Counted from the stretch's first letter, positions 1-8,357 are shown. The stretch: 26,372 nt of DNA from Gudongella sp034004165 (GCA_034004165.1 JAVEXI010000026.1:1-26372), one strand, 5' to 3'. The notes: generated from the letters alone by a model not told the origin. Numbers and translations: made by a program.

Positions 1-3
1 TAC

Positions 4-9
4 TATAAT
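4..9 (+). promoter_or_regulatory. -10 box of the asnA T-box transcript
   Basis: A perfect TATAAT lies at the left edge, a few bases before the T-box leader begins. Its -35 element would fall outside the window, so only half the promoter is visible. The expected transcription start is about position 16. Confidence 0.5.
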
Positions 10-15
10 GGTTTT

Positions 16-284
16 AATTTATTAATTGCTTTGAAGGGACGAGTAGTTCAGAAAGGTAGTCTTAGAGAGCTGAGGATGGTGGAAACTTAGCACGAGATTC
101 TGAATGAAGAACAGCCCAGAGCATCTGACCGAAAGCTTTGGTAAGTAGGCTCAGACGGTTTAGCCCGTTATATGCTACGACGTATCGGCAAAATGCCTGT
201 ACGAATTGAGAGAGCTTTTGCTAATAAAGGTGGTACCGCGGAAATTACCCTTCGTCCTTTTAAGGATGAGGGGATTTTTGTTTT
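16..284 (+). promoter_or_regulatory. T-box leader for asnA, Asn specifier AAC
   Basis: A tRNA-sensing T-box leader precedes asnA. The hallmark T-box sequence AAAGGTGGTACCGCGG is at 226-241 and is followed by a terminator hairpin. Upstream, the Stem I region (about 50-120) has the usual purine-rich elements, and the triplet AAC at 110-112 sits in a GAAG-AAC-AG context that matches a specifier loop. AAC is an asparagine codon, which agrees with the gene behind it. Known mechanism: uncharged tRNA-Asn pairs with the specifier and the UGGN bulge, stabilises the antiterminator and allows transcription of asparagine synthetase. Exact helix limits were not computed. Confidence 0.92.
248..284 (+). terminator. 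T-box-controlled intrinsic terminator before asnA
   Basis: The arms CCCTTCGTCCTT and AAGGATGAGGGG pair over about 12 bp, including G-U pairs, and are followed by ATTTTTGTTTT. The 5' arm lies just after the T-box sequence, so antiterminator and terminator should be mutually exclusive. This terminator should stop transcription before asnA when tRNA-Asn is charged. Confidence 0.88.
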
Positions 285-301
285 AAAGGGAGTGTTAAAT
301 T

Positions 302-1291
302 ATGATGATGGTAAACGGATTTACACCAAGAGAAGCACAAGTAGGGATTAAAAGAATAAAAGACTATTTTGAGAGAAGACTTGCAGAGCAATTGAATTTG
401 ACGAGAGTTTCAGCTCCTCTGTTTGTAAGGCCAGAAACTGGTCTTAATGACAATTTGAGTGGTGTTGAGAAGGCTGTCTCGTTTACAATTAGAAAACACA
501 ATCTCAATGTGGAAATTGTTCAGTCTTTGGCAAAATGGAAGAGAATGGCGTTGAAATGGTATGAATTTGAGCCTGGAGAAGGCTTATACGCTGATATGAA
601 CGCTATAAGACCAGACGAATTTGTAGATAGCTTACATTCTATTTATGTTGACCAATGGGACTGGGAAAGGATAATCCTAAAAGAAGAAAGAACTTATGAT
701 ACTCTTGTAAACACAGTTGAAAGTATATATGAAGCTTTTAAAGAAACTGAAGATTTTATTAATAATCTATATCCATCCAGATTATATAAAAAGTTACCTG
801 ATAAGATTACATTTATTAGTAGTCAGGAGCTTGAAGACAGGTACCCTGACGTCTCTCCAAGACAAAGAGAGCACTTGGCTGCAAAAGAACATGGTGCAAT
901 ATTCCTGACTCAGATAGGAGCCAGATTAAAATCAGGAGAGCCACATGATTTCAGATCCCCTGACTACGATGATTGGGCGCTTAACGGTGATATAATTTTC
1001 TGGAACCCTGCTCTTGAAGATTCCATTGAACTGTCCAGCATGGGTATTAGAGTTGATGAAGAGGCTTTGGAAAGACAACTTATTTTAGCAGGCGCAGAAG
1101 ACAGAAGAGAAATGGAATATCATAAAAAACTACTTGCAGGGCAATTGCCGTACACTGTAGGTGGAGGTATTGGTCAGTCGAGAATTTGTATGTATTTTCT
1201 CCAAGCCAAGCATATTGGACAGGTACAGGCTTCTATCTGGTCAGATGAGGAGATTAAAAGATGTGAAGAAGAGGGCATTTTCTTACTATAA
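302..1291 (+). CDS. asnA: Aspartate-ammonia ligase (asparagine synthetase A)
   Basis: AsnA makes asparagine from aspartate, ammonia and ATP in the cytoplasm; its fold is related to class II aminoacyl-tRNA synthetases. The 329-residue protein is close to the usual 330-345. Recognisable blocks are RETQ-like PREAQVGIKRIKDYFERRL near the N-terminus, TRVSAPLFVRPETGLNDNL (about 34-52), SLAKWKRMAL (about 75-84), YADMNAIRPDEF, SIYVDQWDWE, and the C-terminal class II motif 3 GGGIGQSR (about 288-295). Three consecutive ATG codons begin the frame at 302. The first is chosen because GGGAG at 288-292 lies 9 nt upstream. The Asn T-box in front supports the substrate assignment. The N-terminus is slightly shorter than some homologues. 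Confidence 0.96.
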   Translation: MMMVNGFTPREAQVGIKRIKDYFERRLAEQLNLTRVSAPLFVRPETGLNDNLSGVEKAVSFTIRKHNLNVEIVQSLAKWKRMALKWYEFEPGEGLYADMNAIRPDEFVDSLHSIYVDQWDWERIILKEERTYDTLVNTVESIYEAFKETEDFINNLYPSRLYKKLPDKITFISSQELEDRYPDVSPRQREHLAAKEHGAIFLTQIGARLKSGEPHDFRSPDYDDWALNGDIIFWNPALEDSIELSSMGIRVDEEALERQLILAGAEDRREMEYHKKLLAGQLPYTVGGGIGQSRICMYFLQAKHIGQVQASIWSDEEIKRCEEEGIFLL

Positions 1292-1296
1292 ATTGG

Positions 1297-1337
1297 CATG
1301 TCAAAAGAGATCAAAACAATTGGTTTCTTTTGACATG
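1297..1337 (+). terminator. Long inverted repeat after asnA, possible weak terminator
   Basis: CATGTCAAAAGA (1297-1308) and TCTTTTGACATG (1326-1337) are perfect 12-bp complements around a 17-nt loop, starting six bases after the asnA stop. What follows is TTAAAATTTTG rather than a clean U tract. It may therefore be a weak terminator, an RNA-stabilising 3' hairpin or a protein-binding palindrome. Confidence 0.45.
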
Positions 1338-1395
1338 TTAAAATTTTGTAATACAATGAAGCAAATCTTACCTACTAATGTGGTTATTTTTATAG

Positions 1396-1401
1396 TATAA
1401 T
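1396..1401 (+). promoter_or_regulatory. Possible -10 box for the 1450-2184 gene
   Basis: TATAAT is centred about 50 nt before the start codon at 1450. No convincing TTGACA-like element stands 16-18 nt upstream, so the promoter call rests on the -10 box and on the upstream hairpin that may end asnA transcription. Confidence 0.4.
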
Positions 1402-1449
1402 GTTTATACTGCTTAAAAAAATCATTCATCAAAAGGGGGGATTTGCTGA

Positions 1450-2184
1450 ATGGCGCTTACTAATGACTCATTTTGTGATCTTTACGAAGGACTGAAGCAC
1501 AATTTTCTGTTTAAAAACGACCTGAACAGCATACATATCCTTTTGAATTTATATGATATTGAAGATAATATCAGAAATATCTTTCCTAAGTATGTGTCAA
1601 TTAAATTTCTTAGAAACAGCATCACTCGCGTATTGAAAGAGCGAAGGGGAAACCAGCTTATAGCTTTTAACCTAGGAGCATTGCTCCATGAGGATATTAA
1701 TCGGCTTGAGCTGCTTCTTTATCTAGAGGGATATAAAAATGGCTTCGTCAATATTAAAGAGGCAAATAAGCTAGAAGGTTTGGCCGTTTCAACTTATTCA
1801 ATAAATGACATTTATAATCAGAAATACTTATTTCACTTCGAAACGGGAACCGACTCTATAAAGGATTTTAAAGATGGTATCTTCTCGGAACTTGACACTT
1901 TCGAGGATAGCTGTTGCCGTCTTGCAAGTTTGATATCCAAATATTGTGAAAAAGTTATAAGGACAAAAGTGTTTAGTTTGAACATGCATTTAGATAAACA
2001 GCTTACCATTGGCTATGTTGATGAACATGCACTAATATCCGAAGACGAACCACTACTCACATCCGATGAATTAAACGCTATCTATAATGAAGTGGTTAGG
2101 ATTATCAATAGAAATGGATTGAGATTATTCAAAGATGCTTATTGGAACGGTCTTAATGACCGAGTTTTAAAACGCTATAGATAA
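1450..2184 (+). CDS. Hypothetical protein, 244 aa
   Basis: I do not recognise this protein. It is a clean open frame starting with ATG at 1450, with a strong GGGGGG Shine-Dalgarno at 1435-1440 spaced 9 nt. It has its own apparent -10 box and is flanked by hairpins on both sides, so it is probably monocistronic. The sequence is soluble-looking: no signal peptide or membrane segment is evident. It is rich in Leu, Asn, Asp and Glu, with helical stretches such as the Leu-rich run near residues 87-100. A CC pair and a further Cys occur around 155-166, but they form no metal-binding pattern I know. Codon use resembles the neighbours, giving no sign of recent transfer. Confidence 0.85.
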   Translation: MALTNDSFCDLYEGLKHNFLFKNDLNSIHILLNLYDIEDNIRNIFPKYVSIKFLRNSITRVLKERRGNQLIAFNLGALLHEDINRLELLLYLEGYKNGFVNIKEANKLEGLAVSTYSINDIYNQKYLFHFETGTDSIKDFKDGIFSELDTFEDSCCRLASLISKYCEKVIRTKVFSLNMHLDKQLTIGYVDEHALISEDEPLLTSDELNAIYNEVVRIINRNGLRLFKDAYWNGLNDRVLKRYR

Positions 2185-2203
2185 TGATTATAATTTATAA
2201 TTC

Positions 2204-2232
2204 AGCCCTCTGGCATGTATTGTCAGAGGGCT
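2204..2232 (+). terminator. Hairpin after the 244-aa gene
   Basis: AGCCCTCTG (2204-2212) and CAGAGGGCT (2224-2232) form a perfect GC-rich 9-bp stem with an 11-nt loop, 19 nt after the stop codon. Only TATAAAAT follows, so the U tract is poor. The position between two transcription units favours a terminator, perhaps aided by other factors. Confidence 0.55.
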
Positions 2233-2274
2233 TATAAAATCAATTTACTATACAAGTAGCTTTATATGTTACAA

Positions 2275-2280
2275 TATAAT
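2275..2280 (+). promoter_or_regulatory. Probable -10 box of the ruvCAB transcript
   Basis: TATAAT lies 28 nt before the ruvC start and downstream of the hairpin at 2204-2232. A -35 match is weak; TTTACT at 2244-2249 is too far away. The element could open the ruvC-ruvA-ruvB-spoIID-queA-tgt run, in which no further large gap occurs before yajC. Confidence 0.4.
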
Positions 2281-2308
2281 AGTTAGAGTATTTAAAAAGG
2301 AGCAAATT

Positions 2309-2803
2309 ATGATTATAATTGGTGTAGACCCAGGAATTGCCACTGTTGGGGTTGGCGTTATAGAAGTTGTTGGTAATAATTTTAAACCTATCGAATATGG
2401 TACTATTGATACAACCCCAGATTTGTTATTTCCTGATAGGCTCAAAGCAGTTTACGATGATTTATGTAATATTATAAATTTCTATAAACCTGAAGATATG
2501 GCCATTGAGGAATTGTTCTTTAATAAGAATGTTAAGACTGCTATAAAAGTTGGCCAAGCCAGGGGAGTTGAAATTCTGGCAGCTGTAAATAACAAAATAC
2601 CAGTCTATGAATATACACCTCTTCAAATAAAGCAGGCAGTTGTAGGTTATGGGAGAGCAGAAAAGCATCAGGTACAAGAGATGGTTAGGTTGTTATTAAA
2701 TCTTGAAAAAGTTCCAAAGCCAGATGATGCCGCAGATGCTTTAGCAGTAGCTATATGTCACGGAAGTTCACTAAAATTTAAAGAGAGTTTTAGAATGAAA
2801 TAA
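2309..2803 (+). CDS. ruvC: Crossover junction endodeoxyribonuclease RuvC
   Basis: RuvC is the dimeric Mg2+-dependent resolvase that nicks Holliday junctions held by RuvAB. The 164-residue length is typical. The acidic catalytic set of the RNase H-like fold is visible: D7 in IGVDPG, E67 in MAIEELFF, and D140 and D143 in KPDDAADALAVAICH. The start at 2309 has AAAGGAG nearby at the right spacing. ruvA begins within 20 nt of its stop, and ruvB follows, giving the standard ruvCAB cluster for recombinational repair. Confidence 0.97.
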   Translation: MIIIGVDPGIATVGVGVIEVVGNNFKPIEYGTIDTTPDLLFPDRLKAVYDDLCNIINFYKPEDMAIEELFFNKNVKTAIKVGQARGVEILAAVNNKIPVYEYTPLQIKQAVVGYGRAEKHQVQEMVRLLLNLEKVPKPDDAADALAVAICHGSSLKFKESFRMK

Positions 2804-2819
2804 ATTAGGAGTGATAGTG

Positions 2820-3407
2820 TTGATTGATTACATAATTGGCAAAATAGAATTTTTAGGAGATGACTATTTTGTTATTGAAAACAACGGCATTGGCTATAGA
2901 ATAAACACATCATCAAATACTCTGCAGAGAGTGGCAGATAATAGAGAGGAACAAAAAATACATACCAATCTTATAGTACGAGAAGATGGCATGTACCTCT
3001 ATGGCTTTGATACTGAAGAAGAGATGAGTGTTTTTAAACTGCTGATAACTGTATCCAAAGTGGGTCCCAAAGTAGCCAGTGGCATTTTATCAGGATTGAC
3101 TCCTATAAAAATCCAAAGAGCTATTTTGACTAAAGATTTAGATACTCTTTGTAAAGCTCCCGGAGTTGGGAAAAAGACTGCAGAGAGAATTGTATTGGAA
3201 CTAAAGGACAAAATATCAGGGCAGGCATTTGAAGATGATGATATTCAAACGATTGGCGTAACAAGCGATTATGATGAGGCGATAGAAGCTTTAGCATCTT
3301 TGGGTTACACCAAGTATGAAATCGAGAAAGTTTTGAGGGGTTCTGTTACTGAGGATATGCAAGTAGAAGAGATTATAAAAATTGGTTTAAAGAGACTTTC
3401 TTTTTAA
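2820..3407 (+). CDS. ruvA: Holliday junction branch migration protein RuvA
   Basis: RuvA binds the four-way junction as a tetramer and loads the RuvB motor. The protein has the N-terminal OB fold (IDYIIGKIEF, VREDGMYLYGF), two helix-hairpin-helix motifs (KVGPKVASGIL and APGVGKKTAERIVLELKDK) and the C-terminal domain that contacts RuvB (EAIEALASLGYTKYEIEKVL). The start is non-ATG. In-frame candidates are GTG 2811, GTG 2817 and TTG 2820. TTG 2820 is preferred because AGGAG at 2807-2811 is 8 nt upstream and because it gives the family-like N-terminus M-I-D-Y-I. This makes 195 residues, normal for RuvA. Confidence 0.95.
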   Translation: MIDYIIGKIEFLGDDYFVIENNGIGYRINTSSNTLQRVADNREEQKIHTNLIVREDGMYLYGFDTEEEMSVFKLLITVSKVGPKVASGILSGLTPIKIQRAILTKDLDTLCKAPGVGKKTAERIVLELKDKISGQAFEDDDIQTIGVTSDYDEAIEALASLGYTKYEIEKVLRGSVTEDMQVEEIIKIGLKRLSF

Positions 3408-3419
3408 GGAGAGGGAAAA

Positions 3420-4439
3420 ATGGATGATGTGAGAGACAGAATTGTTGCGAGGCATCTAAATGTGGAAGACATCGAAAACGAAGCTTCCTTACGGCCTAAA
3501 TGGATAAACGAATACATTGGACAGGATAAAGCTAAGGAAAAATTATCAATTTTCATACAAGCTGCTAAAGGTAGGAATGAATCTTTGGATCACGTTTTGC
3601 TTTATGGGCCTCCAGGGCTTGGGAAAACAACTTTAGCTAATATTATTGCCAATGAAATGGGAGTAAATATTAGAGTTACGTCAGGGCCAGCAATAGAAAG
3701 GCCTGGAGATCTTGCCAGTATTCTAACTAATCTTTCAGATGACGATGTTCTGTTTATTGATGAAATACACAGAATTAACAGGACTGTTGAGGAAGTTCTC
3801 TACCCAGCCATGGAAGATTTTGCTTTAGATATTATTATTGGAAAAGGACCTTCAGCACGATCGGTAAGGCTCGATTTGTCACGTTTTACATTAATTGGAG
3901 CTACAACTAGAGCAGGGCTTCTCACTTCTCCGTTAAGAGATAGATTCGGTGTAATGCTAAATCTTGATTTATACGATTTAGAGAGTCTAACTGAAATAGT
4001 GACTAGGTCATCAAAAATTTTAGATATAGAAATTGATAATGCAGGCGCTTACGAAATAGCTAAAAGGTCAAGGGGTACGCCTAGAATAGCAAATAGGTTA
4101 CTTAAACGAGTAAGAGATTATGCTCAGGTTGTAGAAAATGGCTTTATTACAGAAGCAATTGCTAAAAGAGGTTTAGAAGTTCTTGAAGTTGACATGCTCG
4201 GTCTGGATGCAGTTGACCGTAAGCTTATTTTGTGCATGATTGACAACTTTAAGGGAGGACCAGTAGGTGTTGATACCCTTTCTGCAGCAACAGGAGAAGA
4301 AAGAGTGACCATTGAAGATGTTTACGAACCATATCTCTTGCAGATTGGGTTTATAATGAGAACGCCGAGAGGTAGAATAGCGACAGAAAAGGCCTATAAG
4401 CACTTCAATAGGACTTATACGCGAGATCAGGAAGGTTAG
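3420..4439 (+). CDS. ruvB: Holliday junction branch migration DNA helicase RuvB
   Basis: RuvB is the AAA+ ring motor that pulls DNA through the RuvA-bound junction. The 339 residues include Walker A GPPGLGKTT (63-71), Walker B LFIDEIHR (about 111-118), the sensor I segment GATTRAG (160-166) with a downstream arginine-finger region SPLRDRFG, and the winged-helix C-terminus ending in the family motif TPRGR. AAGGAGAGGG gives a strong Shine-Dalgarno 12 nt after ruvA ends. It is one operon with ruvC and ruvA. Confidence 0.98.
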   Translation: MDDVRDRIVARHLNVEDIENEASLRPKWINEYIGQDKAKEKLSIFIQAAKGRNESLDHVLLYGPPGLGKTTLANIIANEMGVNIRVTSGPAIERPGDLASILTNLSDDDVLFIDEIHRINRTVEEVLYPAMEDFALDIIIGKGPSARSVRLDLSRFTLIGATTRAGLLTSPLRDRFGVMLNLDLYDLESLTEIVTRSSKILDIEIDNAGAYEIAKRSRGTPRIANRLLKRVRDYAQVVENGFITEAIAKRGLEVLEVDMLGLDAVDRKLILCMIDNFKGGPVGVDTLSAATGEERVTIEDVYEPYLLQIGFIMRTPRGRIATEKAYKHFNRTYTRDQEG

Positions 4440-4452
4440 GGAGGAAAAATTT

Positions 4453-5817
4453 ATGAAACGATTTACGGGGTTACTTGTTTGCCTCTTAATAATTATTTTT
4501 GGTTCTCAGGTGGCCTTTGCCCGATCTCAAACGGAAGGATTTATAGATGTAAAAATAGGCAAAACTTACACTAAGCTTGACCGAGTTTTGCTTACGGCTG
4601 ACAGTGGATTCTTTGTTTATAACAAAAAAAACATAGATGATATAATTATGGAAATAGACTCAGAAAAAATATATGTGAGTATTGGCTTTGCCGATTCAAG
4701 AGTAATTGATATCTTTGGTAAAGATAATAACTACATAACGACTTTACCTGCAGATGGCTCACTGATACTTGAACCAGTAAGTGGTTTAATCAATCTATCA
4801 GGCGTACTTTACAGGGACTATTTCGGCTTTGTTTCAGGTTCTGCTGGCCTTTCTGTCATAAACCATGTTGACCTTGAAAATTACTTATATGGAGTCGTAC
4901 CGAGAGAAATTCCTGCCTCAGGACCCATAGAAGCTTTAAAAGCCCAGTCTGTTGCTGCGAGGAGCTTTGCTTATAAGAGTATGTCAAAACACGCTGGCGA
5001 TGGTTTCAATTTGTGTGATAATACACATTGTCAGGTCTATGGAGGATATAGCTGTGAAAATCCAGCAACAAATAATGCTGTTGATGAGACTTATGGCTTG
5101 ATAGCTACATATAATGGACAAGTTGCTGATACTGTGTATCACTCGTCATCAGGAGGTTACACTGAAAGTAGTGAAAAGGTATGGGGAGGGAGAGTTCCAT
5201 ATCTTACAGCAGTTTACGACCCATACTCAACAACTGGACCAAACTCAGAGTGGAGTATTTCATTTTCTTCTGATGAAATAGAAGAAAAACTGTCTGATGC
5301 GGGATTTGGCGTTGGTAGACTCTATGATTTGACTGTTTTAGAAAGAACGGGATCAGGCAGGGTTGTGACCATGCAAGTTTCAGGAAGCAGAGGTGATATT
5401 GAGCTTTCAGGTGACAAGTTTAGAAGTCTAATGGGGACGACTGTTCTAAAGAGCACTCTATTTTATTTAAATGGCGAAGCAATACCTGAAGTAAAAGCCA
5501 TATTTGCTGTAGATTCCAGAACTGTTTCAGTTATTGAGCCTTCCAGAAGTGGTTATTCAATTATATCTGGTGGAGGAAGAATTTCCTCAGGGAATGGACT
5601 TTCAATTATAGGAAAGAATGGTATAAAAAATGGATCTGAAACTAAAACAACTGTCAAGTCTAATGATGGCGATTATGTATTTTCAGGTAAAGGATATGGA
5701 CATGGAGTTGGCATGAGCCAATATGGAGCTATTGAAATGGCGAAACAAGGCTTTGACTTTGAAGAAATACTTATGCATTATTATAGAAATATTGAATTGA
5801 CCGAAATTTACAGATAG
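4453..5817 (+). CDS. spoIID: SpoIID/LytB-family peptidoglycan lytic transglycosylase
   Basis: SpoIID cuts glycan strands during forespore engulfment in endospore formers, acting with SpoIIP and SpoIIM outside the mother-cell membrane. The 454-residue protein begins with a signal peptide or anchor (basic MKR, hydrophobic 6-22, AFA). The SpoIID core includes VVPREIPASGP with the candidate catalytic Glu at 152, the diagnostic QSVAARSFAY (165-174), a Cys pair in the LCDNTHCQVYGG region, YHSSSGGYTE, and the C-terminal GKGYGHGVGMSQYGA followed by ILMHYYRNIEL. Location between ruvB and queA is a known clostridial arrangement. It suggests the organism or its ancestors sporulate, but other LytB-like amidase enhancers share this domain, so the exact role is inferred. 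Confidence 0.92.
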   Translation: MKRFTGLLVCLLIIIFGSQVAFARSQTEGFIDVKIGKTYTKLDRVLLTADSGFFVYNKKNIDDIIMEIDSEKIYVSIGFADSRVIDIFGKDNNYITTLPADGSLILEPVSGLINLSGVLYRDYFGFVSGSAGLSVINHVDLENYLYGVVPREIPASGPIEALKAQSVAARSFAYKSMSKHAGDGFNLCDNTHCQVYGGYSCENPATNNAVDETYGLIATYNGQVADTVYHSSSGGYTESSEKVWGGRVPYLTAVYDPYSTTGPNSEWSISFSSDEIEEKLSDAGFGVGRLYDLTVLERTGSGRVVTMQVSGSRGDIELSGDKFRSLMGTTVLKSTLFYLNGEAIPEVKAIFAVDSRTVSVIEPSRSGYSIISGGGRISSGNGLSIIGKNGIKNGSETKTTVKSNDGDYVFSGKGYGHGVGMSQYGAIEMAKQGFDFEEILMHYYRNIELTEIYR

Positions 5818-5827
5818 GAAGTATAAA

Positions 5828-6853
5828 ATGAAAACAAGTGATTTTTATTATGATTTACCACTTGAGTTAATAGCGCAACACCCGCTAGACAGAAGATCTG
5901 ACTCTAGGCTATTGACACTTGATAGAAAAACAGGCGAGATTAACCACGGAATTTTTAATAATATCGTTAATGAACTGGATAAAGGGGATGTTCTCGTTAT
6001 GAATGATACGAGGGTTATTCCTGCCAGGTTATTTGGAAATAGGCCAGGAAAAGAGGAGAAAATTGAAACTCTTCTTTTAAAGAGAGTTGAAAGAAATATT
6101 TGGGAATGTCTTGTTAGACCAGGTAAGAAGATGAAAGCTGGAGGCAGGATAGAATATGGGGATGGAATCCTTTCGGGTTTAGTAAGAAGAGTTGGAGAGG
6201 ATGGTACTCGTTTCATTGAATTTAAATTTGATGGGATATTCGAAGAAATACTTGACAGACTTGGTGAAATGCCTCTTCCTCCTTATATTACAGAGAGGTT
6301 GGAAGATTCTGAAAGATATCAAACAGTTTACTCCAAAAACAATGGATCTGCTGCAGCCCCAACTGCTGGGCTGCATTTTGATGAAGAGCTTCTGAAGCAG
6401 ATTCATTTAAAAGGAATTGAAACAGCTTTTTTAACTCTGCATGTCGGGCTTGGTACTTTCAGACCAGTTAAAGTTGAGGATGTAAATGAACACATAATGC
6501 ATTCTGAATACTATGAGATAGATAGTAATACCGCAAATTTAATAAATAATGCAAAGAGCAGAGGGTCAAGAATCATCTCTGTTGGTACCACTACCACCAG
6601 AACTCTCGAATCTGTCGCATCTGAAGATGGTATTGTGCGTCCAGCTAAGGGTTGGACTGATATATTTATTTATCCAGGATATCAGTTTAAAATCGTAGAT
6701 TCCCTTATTACAAATTTTCACTTACCAGAATCTACTCTTTTGATGCTTGTAAGCGCTTTTGCTTCAAAAGACAAAATATTGGAGACTTACAACGAGGCTG
6801 TAAAAAATAAGTACAGATTCTTCAGTTTTGGAGATGCTATGTATATTAAATAA
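5828..6853 (+). CDS. queA: S-adenosylmethionine:tRNA ribosyltransferase-isomerase QueA
   Basis: QueA converts 7-aminomethyl-7-deazaguanine in tRNA to epoxyqueuosine by transferring and isomerising the ribosyl group of SAM. The 341-residue length is typical. Diagnostic blocks are the N-terminal DFYYDLPLELIAQHPLDRR, GDVLVMNDTRVIPARL, the signature AAPTAGLHFDEELL (about 176-189), LHVGLGTFRPV, and SVGTTTTRTLES followed by LITNFHLPESTLLMLVSAFA. It sits 10 nt after spoIID and 12 nt before tgt. The latter makes the tRNA substrate for QueA, so the pair covers consecutive queuosine steps. Confidence 0.98.
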   Translation: MKTSDFYYDLPLELIAQHPLDRRSDSRLLTLDRKTGEINHGIFNNIVNELDKGDVLVMNDTRVIPARLFGNRPGKEEKIETLLLKRVERNIWECLVRPGKKMKAGGRIEYGDGILSGLVRRVGEDGTRFIEFKFDGIFEEILDRLGEMPLPPYITERLEDSERYQTVYSKNNGSAAAPTAGLHFDEELLKQIHLKGIETAFLTLHVGLGTFRPVKVEDVNEHIMHSEYYEIDSNTANLINNAKSRGSRIISVGTTTTRTLESVASEDGIVRPAKGWTDIFIYPGYQFKIVDSLITNFHLPESTLLMLVSAFASKDKILETYNEAVKNKYRFFSFGDAMYIK

Positions 6854-6865
6854 CGGAGGGTTTTG

Positions 6866-7987
6866 ATGACACTTAAGTACGAACTAATAAAAGAATCAAA
6901 AGATTCCAAAGCTAGGCTTGGAAAAATAACCACACCACATGGTGAAATAGAAACGCCAGTTTTTATGCCTGTTGGTACAAGAGCAACTGTTAAGGCAATG
7001 ACACCAGAAGAAGTAAAGGACTTAGGTGCATCTATTATCTTATCTAATACTTATCATTTATACTTGAAACCAGGTCATGAACTTGTAAAAAGAGCTGGAG
7101 GGCTTCACAAATTTATGAACTGGGATGGACCGATATTGACTGACAGCGGCGGATTTCAAGTATTTAGCCTTGGTGAATTAAGAAAGATAAGAGAAGAAGG
7201 GGTAGACTTCAGATCCCATATAGACGGCTCAAAGCACTTCATAAGTCCTGAAAAGTCTATTGAAATTCAAAATGCTTTAGGATCTGATATAATGATGTGT
7301 TTTGATGAATGCGTTCCATATCCTTCAGATTATGACTATACTAAAGACTCAATGGAAAGAACAACAAGGTGGGCAAAGAGATGTAAGGATTTTCATGAAG
7401 ATTGGGACAATCAAGCTTTGTTTGGTATTGTTCAAGGTGGAATGTACAAAGATCTCAGGGAAAAGAGTGCTCATGATCTTGTTGAAATGGAATTTAGTGG
7501 ATATGCTATAGGAGGTCTTAGTGTCGGTGAACCTCTTGAATTAATGAATGAAGTTCTTGATTATACTGTTCCACTTCTACCGAAAGATAAGCCACGATAT
7601 TTAATGGGAGTAGGAAGCCCAGATTATCTATTTGAAGCAGTAATTAGAGGGATAGACATGGCAGACTGTGTCCTGCCTACTAGAATAGCTAGAAATGGCA
7701 CTGCAATGACGAATAATGGGAAAGTTGTCATTAGAAATGCTAAATACTCGGAAGATTTTGGACCACTAGATTCAGAATGTGACTGTTACACTTGTAAAAA
7801 TTACTCCAGAGCATACATCAGACATCTATTCAATGTTGATGAAATATTGGCCTTAAGGCTAACGACTATACACAATTTGTACTTTTTAATTAAGCTAATG
7901 GAGCGAATTAGAAATGCGATTAGAGAAGACAGATTGATGTCTTTCAGAGAAGAATTTTATAAAAAATATGGATATATTGAAGATTAG
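6866..7987 (+). CDS. tgt: tRNA-guanine(34) transglycosylase (queuine tRNA-ribosyltransferase)
   Basis: Tgt swaps guanine-34 in GUN anticodons (Asp, Asn, His, Tyr) for preQ1 in bacteria. The protein is a TIM barrel with zinc site. Visible features are GTRATVKAMTP, SNTYHLYLKPGHEL, the substrate-binding Asp (D93) in TDSGGFQVFSL, FGIVQGGMYKDLR, YAIGGLSVGE, the nucleophile region MADCVLPTRIARNGTAMT, and the zinc ligands CDCYTCKNYSRAYIRHLF plus a later His. The start is ATG 6866, 5 nt after GGAGGG, rather than TTG 6863, which is too close to the ribosome binding site. Length is 373 residues. Two tRNAs it modifies, Asn and Asp, are also sensed by the T-boxes in this window. Confidence 0.98.
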   Translation: MTLKYELIKESKDSKARLGKITTPHGEIETPVFMPVGTRATVKAMTPEEVKDLGASIILSNTYHLYLKPGHELVKRAGGLHKFMNWDGPILTDSGGFQVFSLGELRKIREEGVDFRSHIDGSKHFISPEKSIEIQNALGSDIMMCFDECVPYPSDYDYTKDSMERTTRWAKRCKDFHEDWDNQALFGIVQGGMYKDLREKSAHDLVEMEFSGYAIGGLSVGEPLELMNEVLDYTVPLLPKDKPRYLMGVGSPDYLFEAVIRGIDMADCVLPTRIARNGTAMTNNGKVVIRNAKYSEDFGPLDSECDCYTCKNYSRAYIRHLFNVDEILALRLTTIHNLYFLIKLMERIRNAIREDRLMSFREEFYKKYGYIED

Positions 7988-8011
7988 TAGTGATTTTTAG
8001 AGCAATTAATG

Positions 8012-8022
8012 TATAATATAAT
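8012..8022 (+). promoter_or_regulatory. Two overlapping -10 boxes before yajC
   Basis: TATAATATAAT contains two overlapping TATAAT hexamers 23 nt upstream of the yajC start. No good -35 partner is seen (TTTTTA at 7994-7999 is the nearest with 17-nt spacing), so this may be a weak or regulated internal promoter. Confidence 0.35.
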
Positions 8023-8044
8023 GTAGAAAAGGAGTGATAAGTTA

Positions 8045-8350
8045 ATGGAGCAGCTACAAGCTTTTATTCTCCCAATTGGTTTACTGGTAATTTTTTATTT
8101 CTTTGCAATACGACCACAAAGAAAAAAAGAAAAAGAAATTAAAGAAATGAGAGGCAGCCTCAGGATGGGTGATGAGGTTATTACTATTGGAGGTATCCAG
8201 GGTAAAATAATAAAATTAAATGTGGATACTGTCACTCTGGAGGTTAGCTCAGCTAAGACAAGGCTGGAAGTCACCAGGTGGGCAATAGGTTCGGTTGTGA
8301 AGTCCAATGAATCTAAAAACCCTGGTAAAGAGGAAATGACTGATCTGTAG
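8045..8350 (+). CDS. yajC: Preprotein translocase subunit YajC
   Basis: YajC is a small single-pass membrane protein that associates with SecDF and the SecYEG channel. The 101-residue protein has one N-terminal hydrophobic helix (about residues 6-22) ending in the family signature FFAIRPQRKKEKE. After that come the conserved soluble part MRGSLRMGDEVITIGGIQGKI and the VDTVTLEV strand. AAGGAG at 8029-8034 precedes ATG 8045 by 10 nt. It is followed by an intrinsic terminator and is separated from secD by a degenerate scfA locus. Confidence 0.97.
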   Translation: MEQLQAFILPIGLLVIFYFFAIRPQRKKEKEIKEMRGSLRMGDEVITIGGIQGKIIKLNVDTVTLEVSSAKTRLEVTRWAIGSVVKSNESKNPGKEEMTDL

Positions 8351-8357
8351 AAGGACT

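Noticed and set aside
5848..6216. 122-residue minus-strand ORF inside queA
   Set aside because: It lies wholly within a clear queA reading frame, is low-complexity Ser/Leu/Pro-rich, and has no ribosome binding site; it is an antisense shadow. The other minus-strand ORFs are alike.
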